This document shows, piece by piece, positions 8,116-12,141 of a stretch of 12,141 nt of DNA. The notes under the pieces are model-generated. The model made no database searches and was not told where the DNA came from. It saw nothing but the letters and a program-made list of their open reading frames with translations. Position 1 is the first letter of the stretch; each line of letters opens with the position of its first letter. The translations under genes were made by a program, and so were the position numbers. Origin of the DNA: Patescibacteria group bacterium (GTDB lineage Bacteria; Patescibacteriota; Saccharimonadia; Saccharimonadales; CAIOMD01); contig JAUPVN010000043.1 in the NCBI GenBank assembly GCA_030917025.1, positions 1-12,141 on the forward strand, given 5' to 3'.

Positions 8116-8340
8116 ATGGGAGAAAAACCAATAGCAAATCCTGGTAGCGATAAAACTACACCAGTACCAGGGCCTAGTCGTGATTGCTCACATGTTAGTG
8201 GCATGTTTGATGTTTGCATAACCCCAAAAAACAAGCGTGAACTAGAGTCGGGTTTGGGTAGATGCGCGGGCTGTGTTTTTGATGATATAGATTTTCGTAG
8301 TTCAACAAAACGTATTGTTGAGAAAAATGGTCAAGAATAA
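8116..8340 (+). CDS. Small cysteine-rich protein of unknown function, 74 aa
   Basis: I do not recognise this gene. It starts 6 bases after the rpsG stop with AAGGAG at 8100-8105 (10-base spacing, overlapping the end of rpsG) and ends 38 bases before fusA, so it is almost certainly part of the operon transcript. The first 22 residues are rich in Pro, Gly and charged residues and look disordered. The rest holds Cys24, His26, Cys34, Cys50 and Cys53 (C-x9-C-x15-C-x2-C), a spacing that could bind one zinc ion, followed by an acidic FDDIDF and a basic tail. No signal peptide or membrane segment is visible. The cysteine density is striking beside neighbours that are almost cysteine-free. It could be a ribosome-, EF-G- or RNA polymerase-associated zinc protein, but only its place in the operon supports that. 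Its reality rests on the ribosome-binding site, tight packing and a 225-base open frame on the coding strand. Confidence 0.75.
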   Translation: MGEKPIANPGSDKTTPVPGPSRDCSHVSGMFDVCITPKNKRELESGLGRCAGCVFDDIDFRSSTKRIVEKNGQE

Positions 8341-8378
8341 ACATATCGGTTGCAGTAAATTAATTAATAAGGAAAATA

Positions 8379-10463
8379 ATGGCAAAGAAAACACCTATGG
8401 ATAAAATGCGCAATATTGGAATTATTGCTCATATAGATGCCGGTAAAACAACTACCACAGAAGGTATTTTGTATCGTACTGGTTTAAAACATAAAATTGG
8501 CGCTGTGCACGAGGGCGAAACCACCACAGACTGGATGGCTCAAGAGCGCGAACGCGGTATAACAATTGTATCTGCCGCCGTAACTTGTTACTGGAAAGAT
8601 CACCAAATTAACATTATAGATACCCCCGGCCACATAGACTTTACGGTAGAGGTAGAACGTAGTTTGCGTGTGCTAGATGGCGCCGTGGTAGTATTTGATG
8701 GCAAGATGGGCGTAGAAAGCCAAAGTGAAACGGTCTGGCGCCAAGCTAATAAATATAACGTGCCACGTATTTGTTTTATAAACAAAATTAATCAAACCGG
8801 TGGCGATTTTTATAAAAGCTTAGAATCTATACATAACAGGTTAAGCAAACGAGCATTTCCTATTCATTTACCAATTGGTTTTGAACAAGCCATTAATGGC
8901 GTGGTAGATTTAGTATCGTTAAAAGCTTATACCTATAAAGAATTTACAGATCACGAGCTTATAGAGGCCGAGATTCCTGCAGATATGCAAGAAAAGGTAA
9001 CCCACTATCGTAGCTTATTAATAGAAAACGCCGTAGCCGAGGACGAAACTTTACTAGAAAAATACCTAGAAGTTGGAGAAGAAGGCTTAACAGCAGATGA
9101 CGTAAAACGTGCAATCCGTATAGCTACGCTTTCCGGTGTATTTTACCCAGTTACTGGCGGAGATGGCCGTGGCGTTATTGTAGAAAAGGTGTTAGATCTT
9201 GTAACCGAGCTTTTGCCAAGCCCCGCAGACAGGGGATCTACCTGGGGAGTAAACCCTAAAAACGACGAAGAAGTAGAACGAAAACCTCAAGAAAACGAGC
9301 CGTTCTCTGCTTTAGCTTTTAAAATTGCAACAGACCCATTTGTGGGTAAACTTGCTTACTTTAGAGTGTATTCTGGCAAAATTGAGTCTGGCAGTTATAT
9401 CTATAACAGCTCTAAGGGCGAAAAAGAACGTGTTGGCCGTATTGTACGTATGCAAGCAGACAAGCGCGAAGACGTAACAACTGTATACGCAGGTGATATT
9501 GCCGCAATTGTTGGTCTTAAAGGCACAACCACTGGTAATACCTTATGTGATCAAGCAAATCAAATTGTTCTAGAAAGCATTACGTTCCCAGAACCACCAG
9601 TTAGCATTGCTATAGAGCCAGCCACCAAGGCAGATCAAGAAAAGATGAGCCTAGCCTTACAGCGTTTAGCAGAAGAAGACCCAACTTTTAGGGTAAAAGT
9701 AGATCACGAAACCGGCCAAACCATAATTAGCGGTATGGGCGAGCTACACCTAGAAATAATTGTAGACCGCATGAAACGCGAATTTAATGTAGAAGCTAAT
9801 ATTGGCGCTCCACAAGTTGCTTACCGCGAAACCATCCGTAAAGATGGAACAGAGATTCAGGGTAAGTTTATTAGGCAAAGTGGTGGCCGTGGCCAATATG
9901 GAGACGTTTGGTTGCGTTTAAGCCAAAACGAATCTGGCAAAGGCTTTGAGTTTATTAACAGTATTAAGGGTGGTGTTATACCAACAGAATATATTCCTGC
10001 CGTTAAGGCCGGTATTGTAGAGGCTATGGCAAATGGCGTGCTTGCAGGTTACCCTGTAGTAGATATTAAAGCAGAGCTATACTATGGTAGTTACCACGAT
10101 GTAGACTCAAGCGAAATGGCCTTTAAAATTGCCGGTTCTATGGCTTTTCAGGATGGTTTTAAGCAATCTAGCCCAGTATTATTAGAGCCAATTATGAAAG
10201 TTGTTGTGGTTGTCCCAGAAGAATATATGGGTGATGTTATTGGCGACCTTAATAGTAAGCGTGGCCGTATAGAATCTATGGTAGATCTTCCTGCTGGTAT
10301 AAAAGAAATTACATCTTTTGTTCCTTTGGGCGAAATGTTTGGTTACACAACCAACTTGCGTTCCATGACAAAAGGCCGTGCTAGCAGTAGCATGGAGCTA
10401 GATCATTACGCAGATGTACCAGGCCACGTTACAGAAGCTATTGTTGCAAAAGCTTCTAAATAG
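8379..10463 (+). CDS. fusA: Elongation factor G with altered guanine-recognition motifs
   Basis: Translocation GTPase, 694 residues, close to the usual 690-700. The G domain has a normal P-loop (AHIDAGKT, 17-24), switch I (ERERGITI) and G3 (DTPGH, 81-85, including the catalytic His85). G4, however, is NKIN (135-138) instead of NKxD, and G5 reads VTGGDGRGV (258-266) where the family has a GSA(F/L)-containing loop about three residues longer. Domain II begins near 300 (FSALAFKIATDPFVG), III near 402 (ISGMGELHLEIIVDRM), IV near 476 (QSGGRGQYGDV, GGVIPTEYIPAVKAG, GSYHDVDSSEMAF with the tip histidine) and V near 602 (EPIMKVVVVVPEEYMGDVIGDLNSKRG). Domains II-V look fully canonical, so this is the housekeeping EF-G, not a resistance paralogue or pseudogene. 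The start has AAGGA at 8369-8373. It is the only gene here that ends in TAG. Confidence 0.97.
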   Translation: MAKKTPMDKMRNIGIIAHIDAGKTTTTEGILYRTGLKHKIGAVHEGETTTDWMAQERERGITIVSAAVTCYWKDHQINIIDTPGHIDFTVEVERSLRVLDGAVVVFDGKMGVESQSETVWRQANKYNVPRICFINKINQTGGDFYKSLESIHNRLSKRAFPIHLPIGFEQAINGVVDLVSLKAYTYKEFTDHELIEAEIPADMQEKVTHYRSLLIENAVAEDETLLEKYLEVGEEGLTADDVKRAIRIATLSGVFYPVTGGDGRGVIVEKVLDLVTELLPSPADRGSTWGVNPKNDEEVERKPQENEPFSALAFKIATDPFVGKLAYFRVYSGKIESGSYIYNSSKGEKERVGRIVRMQADKREDVTTVYAGDIAAIVGLKGTTTGNTLCDQANQIVLESITFPEPPVSIAIEPATKADQEKMSLALQRLAEEDPTFRVKVDHETGQTIISGMGELHLEIIVDRMKREFNVEANIGAPQVAYRETIRKDGTEIQGKFIRQSGGRGQYGDVWLRLSQNESGKGFEFINSIKGGVIPTEYIPAVKAGIVEAMANGVLAGYPVVDIKAELYYGSYHDVDSSEMAFKIAGSMAFQDGFKQSSPVLLEPIMKVVVVVPEEYMGDVIGDLNSKRGRIESMVDLPAGIKEITSFVPLGEMFGYTTNLRSMTKGRASSSMELDHYADVPGHVTEAIVAKASK

Positions 10464-10494
10464 TACGTTCTATAATATTTTTGTTAAATAATAC

Positions 10495-10524
10495 TTTACA
10501 ACAGTAGTCATAATTGTGTACTAT
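10495..10524 (+). promoter_or_regulatory. Candidate tuf promoter
   Basis: In the 147-base fusA-tuf spacer, TTTACA (10495-10500) and TACTAT (10519-10524) are separated by 18 bases, a plausible sigma70-type promoter with a start point near 10531 and a leader of about 80 bases. The -10 overlaps a perfect 10-base palindrome, TACTATAGTA (10519-10528). A separate promoter would allow tuf to be expressed above the rest of the operon, as is usual for EF-Tu. No terminator is visible after fusA, so read-through is also likely. Confidence 0.5.
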
Positions 10525-10539
10525 AGTATGGTATGTGCG

Positions 10540-10564
10540 TTAGGCTATGCCTCTATTTTAGGCA
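10540..10564 (+). promoter_or_regulatory. tuf leader with two mutually exclusive hairpins
   Basis: The leader contains TTAGGC at 10540-10545, GCCT at 10549-10552 and TTAGGC again at 10558-10563. GCCT can pair with the first AGGC (10542-10545, loop TAT) or, extended to TGCCT (10548-10552), with AGGCA (10560-10564, loop of seven). Both cannot form together. No T-run follows, so this is not a terminator. It might influence tuf mRNA stability or translation, or be chance; the stems are only 4-5 bp. Confidence 0.3.
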
Positions 10565-10610
10565 CAAATAATAGTAAGTAATAAATAAGTAACTCTAAAA
10601 GGAGAAACGA

Positions 10611-11792
10611 ATGGCAGATTTTGATAGAAGTAAGCCCCACGTAAACGTTGGTACTATGGGTCACGTAGACCATGGTAAAACGTCTTTAACGGCTGCAATA
10701 ACAATGACACTTGCAAAGCGATTGCCTAGCGATGTTAACAAACCAGTAAATTATGATCAAATAGATAACGCCCCAGAAGAAAAGCAACGTGGTATTACCA
10801 TTGCTACTTCTCACCAAGAGTATGAAAGCGAAAAGCGTCATTACGCTCACGTAGACATGCCAGGGCACGCAGACTATGTTAAGAACATGATTACTGGTGC
10901 AGCCCAAATTGATGGTGCTATTTTGGTTGTATCTGCAGCCGATGGTCCTATGCCACAAACTAGAGAGCACGTTTTACTTGCAAAACAAGTTGGTGTTCCA
11001 AGTATTTTAGTTTTCTTAAACAAAATGGACCTTGCAGATCCAGAACTTGTAGAGCTTGTAGAGATGGATGTTCGTGAATTGTTAGCAAAATATGGTTTTG
11101 ACGAAAACGCACCTATTGTTAAAGGTAGTGCCACCAAAGCTATAGAAGGCAGCGAATCAGACATGGATGCTGTTATGGAACTTGTTAAGGCTATGGATGA
11201 TTTTATTCCAGAACCAAAACGAGATCTAGACAAGCCTTTCTTAATGCCAGTAGAAGACGTCTTTAGTATTAAAGGCCGTGGTACTGTTGCAACTGGCCGT
11301 GTAGAACAAGGTATTATCAAAATTAACGAAGAAGTTGAGATTGTTGGTATCCGTGATACACGTAAGGTAGTTGTAACTGGTGTAGAAATGTTTAAAAAGA
11401 ACTTAGATCAAGGCCAAGCTGGCGATAACGTTGGTGTGCTACTACGCGGTATTGAGCGCGACGATATAGAACGCGGTCAGGTACTTTGCAAACCAGGCAG
11501 CATTACACCTCATACAGAGTTTGACGCCGAAGTTTATATTTTAACAAAAGAAGAAGGTGGTAGACACACTCCATTCTTTAAAGGATATAAACCACAGTTT
11601 TACTTTAGAACAACAGATGTTACCGGCGAGGTAGAATTACCAGCCGACAAAGAAATGGTTATGCCAGGCGATACTGTTACCTTTAAGGTAAAATTATTGG
11701 CCCCAATTGCCATGGAACAAGGTTTACGCTTTGCTATCCGCGAAGGTGGCCGAACTGTTGGTGCTGGTGTTGTTACCAAAATCAACAAATAA
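10611..11792 (+). CDS. tuf: Elongation factor Tu
   Basis: GTPase that delivers aminoacyl-tRNA to the ribosome; 393 residues, about the usual length. G1 is GHVDHGKT (17-24), switch I IDNAPEEKQRGITI, G3 DMPGH (82-86) with the catalytic histidine at 86, G4 NKMD (137-140), and the G5 serine-alanine at 173-174. Domain II (about 208-300) shows VFSIKGRGTVATGRVEQG. Domain III ends the protein with FYFRTTDVTGEV, MVMPGD and LRFAIREGGRTVGAGVVTKI. The G3 motif has methionine where most bacterial EF-Tu have cysteine (E. coli Cys81), and NKMD replaces NKCD; only one cysteine remains in the protein. The ATG has the strong Shine-Dalgarno AAAAGGAG at 10597-10604. The gene likely has its own promoter in the upstream spacer and ends in tandem TAA-TAG stops before an intrinsic terminator. 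Confidence 0.99.
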   Translation: MADFDRSKPHVNVGTMGHVDHGKTSLTAAITMTLAKRLPSDVNKPVNYDQIDNAPEEKQRGITIATSHQEYESEKRHYAHVDMPGHADYVKNMITGAAQIDGAILVVSAADGPMPQTREHVLLAKQVGVPSILVFLNKMDLADPELVELVEMDVRELLAKYGFDENAPIVKGSATKAIEGSESDMDAVMELVKAMDDFIPEPKRDLDKPFLMPVEDVFSIKGRGTVATGRVEQGIIKINEEVEIVGIRDTRKVVVTGVEMFKKNLDQGQAGDNVGVLLRGIERDDIERGQVLCKPGSITPHTEFDAEVYILTKEEGGRHTPFFKGYKPQFYFRTTDVTGEVELPADKEMVMPGDTVTFKVKLLAPIAMEQGLRFAIREGGRTVGAGVVTKINK

Positions 11793-11810
11793 TAGTAATT
11801 CTATTTAATG

Positions 11811-11838
11811 AAAAGAGCTCTAGACAGAGCTCTTTTTT
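11811..11838 (+). terminator. Intrinsic terminator after tuf
   Basis: An 11-base perfect stem, AAAAGAGCTCT (11811-11821) with AGAGCTCTTTT (11826-11836), closes on the four-base loop AGAC and runs into a T tract; a second run of six T lies at 11841-11846. It starts 18 bases after the tuf stop and separates the str operon from rpsJ. Because A-runs precede the 5' arm, it could also work on the reverse strand, but no gene on that strand is seen here. Confidence 0.92.
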
Positions 11839-11864
11839 GATTTTTTATAACTATGTGTTATTAT
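11837..11864 (+). promoter_or_regulatory. Candidate upstream promoter for rpsJ/S10 operon
   Basis: TTGATT (11837-11842) and TATTAT (11859-11864) are 16 bases apart, and TGT directly before the -10 gives an extended -10 element. The -35 overlaps the T tract of the tuf terminator. Transcription from here would begin near 11871 and place the strong hairpin at 11896-11929 inside a leader of about 95 bases. This is a motif-only call. Confidence 0.4.
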
Positions 11865-11895
11865 TATTAAGTAATAAAATTGTAGTGACTAAAAG

Positions 11896-11929
11896 TCTTT
11901 ATGGATGTTCTTTTATAACACCATAAAGA
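11896..11929 (+). promoter_or_regulatory. 13-bp bulged hairpin / inverted repeat before rpsJ
   Basis: TCTTTATGG (11896-11904) is a perfect inverted repeat of CCATAAAGA (11921-11929). Inside it, after one bulged A (11905), TGTT (11906-11909) pairs with AACA (11917-11920), closing a seven-base loop, CTTTTAT. No T-run follows, so it is not a forward terminator. If transcription begins near 11871 it is a leader RNA structure, possibly a ribosomal-protein feedback site like the S10 leader of E. coli (bound by L4). If it begins near 11945 it lies on the promoter and could be an operator. Confidence 0.6.
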
Positions 11930-11938
11930 TGTTACACT
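11930..11938 (+). promoter_or_regulatory. Alternative rpsJ extended -10 promoter
   Basis: TGTTACACT is an extended -10 element (TG, one base, then TACACT). The -35 region at 11909-11915 (TCTTTTA) is a poor match. A start near 11945 would leave a leader of about 21 bases. It is weaker than the promoter at 11837-11864 and is listed because the choice between them decides whether the adjacent inverted repeat is RNA structure or DNA operator. Confidence 0.25.
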
Positions 11939-11965
11939 ACCGCTAAGCTTTAAGGAGCATTAACT

Positions 11966-12141
11966 ATGGCTGATACACAACAGCAAAGAATTCGTATTAG
12001 GTTAAAAGCCTATGATCATAAACTAATAGATCAATCTGCAAAACAAATTGTAGAAACTGCACTGCGTACTGGGGCTACAATTGCTGGGCCCATCCCTTTG
12101 CCAACCAGAAAAACAGTATATACTGTAATTAAAAGCCCTCA
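11966..12141 (+). CDS. rpsJ: 30S ribosomal protein S10, 3'-truncated by the window edge
   Basis: The frame from ATG 11966 gives MADTQQQRIRIRLKAYDHKL, then IDQSAKQIVETALRTGATI and AGPIPLPTRKTVYTVIKSP, matching S10 from its N-terminus to about residue 58 of roughly 100. This includes the conserved RIRIRLKA(F/Y)DH start and the GPIPLPTR loop. TAAGGAG at 11951-11957, eight bases upstream, supports the start. It is the usual first gene of the S10 ribosomal protein operon, so rplC, rplD and others are expected beyond the window. It lies after the tuf terminator and has its own promoter candidates. The visible part has no cysteine. Confidence 0.97.
   Translation, partial: MADTQQQRIRIRLKAYDHKLIDQSAKQIVETALRTGATIAGPIPLPTRKTVYTVIKSP

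Noticed and set aside
8379..10463. fusA as a pseudogene, frameshifted copy or resistance paralogue
   Set aside because: The frame is intact, domains II-V are canonical, and it has the standard str operon position; the G4 and G5 differences are in frame with conserved flanks.
10471..10476. TATAAT just after fusA as the tuf promoter
   Set aside because: The nearest TTGCAA is 21 bases away; the TTTACA-18-TACTAT pair downstream is a better match.
10874..11320. 148-codon open frame on the - strand inside tuf
   Set aside because: It lies wholly within tuf and its translation is a low-complexity Ser/Thr/Pro-rich shadow; no Shine-Dalgarno or independent support.
1..12141. UGA reassignment, because no gene here stops with TGA
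   Set aside because: There is no in-frame TGA in any recognised gene, and Gly and Trp positions use normal codons. TAA/TAG preference over seven stops in AT-rich DNA is weak evidence.

Overview
This window is a fully coding, AT-rich stretch (about 60% A+T by eye) of a bacterial chromosome carrying the core information-processing cluster, all on the + strand: rpoB (5' end cut off), rpoC, rpsL, rpsG, a short unrecognised ORF, fusA, tuf and the start of rpsJ. The compact RpoB and RpoC without the large proteobacterial insertions, the joined rpoBC-str-S10 gene order, the Bacillus-like insertion in S12 and the many lineage-specific substitutions in universally conserved proteins suggest a Candidate Phyla Radiation bacterium. 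Saccharibacteria (TM7) is my best guess, from memory of the family and not from a search. All seven complete stops are TAA or TAG, and the frames are intact under the standard bacterial code.

Layout. 1-3287 is rpoB, which overlaps rpoC (3287-7099) by one base. A 23-base gap with a Shine-Dalgarno leads to rpsL (7123-7536). The 93-base rpsL-rpsG spacer holds a long bulged stem-loop (7561-7608), where an S7 feedback site would be expected. rpsG (7630-8109) is followed 6 bases later by a 74-codon ORF with four cysteines (8116-8340), then fusA (8379-10463). The 147-base fusA-tuf spacer holds a candidate promoter and a leader with two mutually exclusive hairpins. tuf (10611-11792) ends the operon at a strong intrinsic terminator (11811-11838). 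A new transcription unit then begins, with two possible promoters and a 9+4 bp hairpin or inverted repeat before rpsJ (11966 onward, cut at the window edge).

The gene set is ordinary, but the proteins are not. RpoC has lost all eight cysteine ligands of both structural zinc sites without any length change; at the second site all four are serine. Its trigger loop has aspartate at the position of the catalytic arginine, and the bridge helix and adjoining loop are altered too. EF-G has NKIN instead of NKxD and lacks the G5 serine-alanine, so both guanine-recognition motifs are changed, while EF-Tu next to it keeps both. S12 has proline where nearly all bacteria have the decoding-centre lysine. 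The six full-length or near full-length recognised proteins hold about 10 cysteines in roughly 3,750 residues, yet the 74-residue ORF between rpsG and fusA has four. That ORF and the altered RNA polymerase and EF-G are the parts most worth following up.
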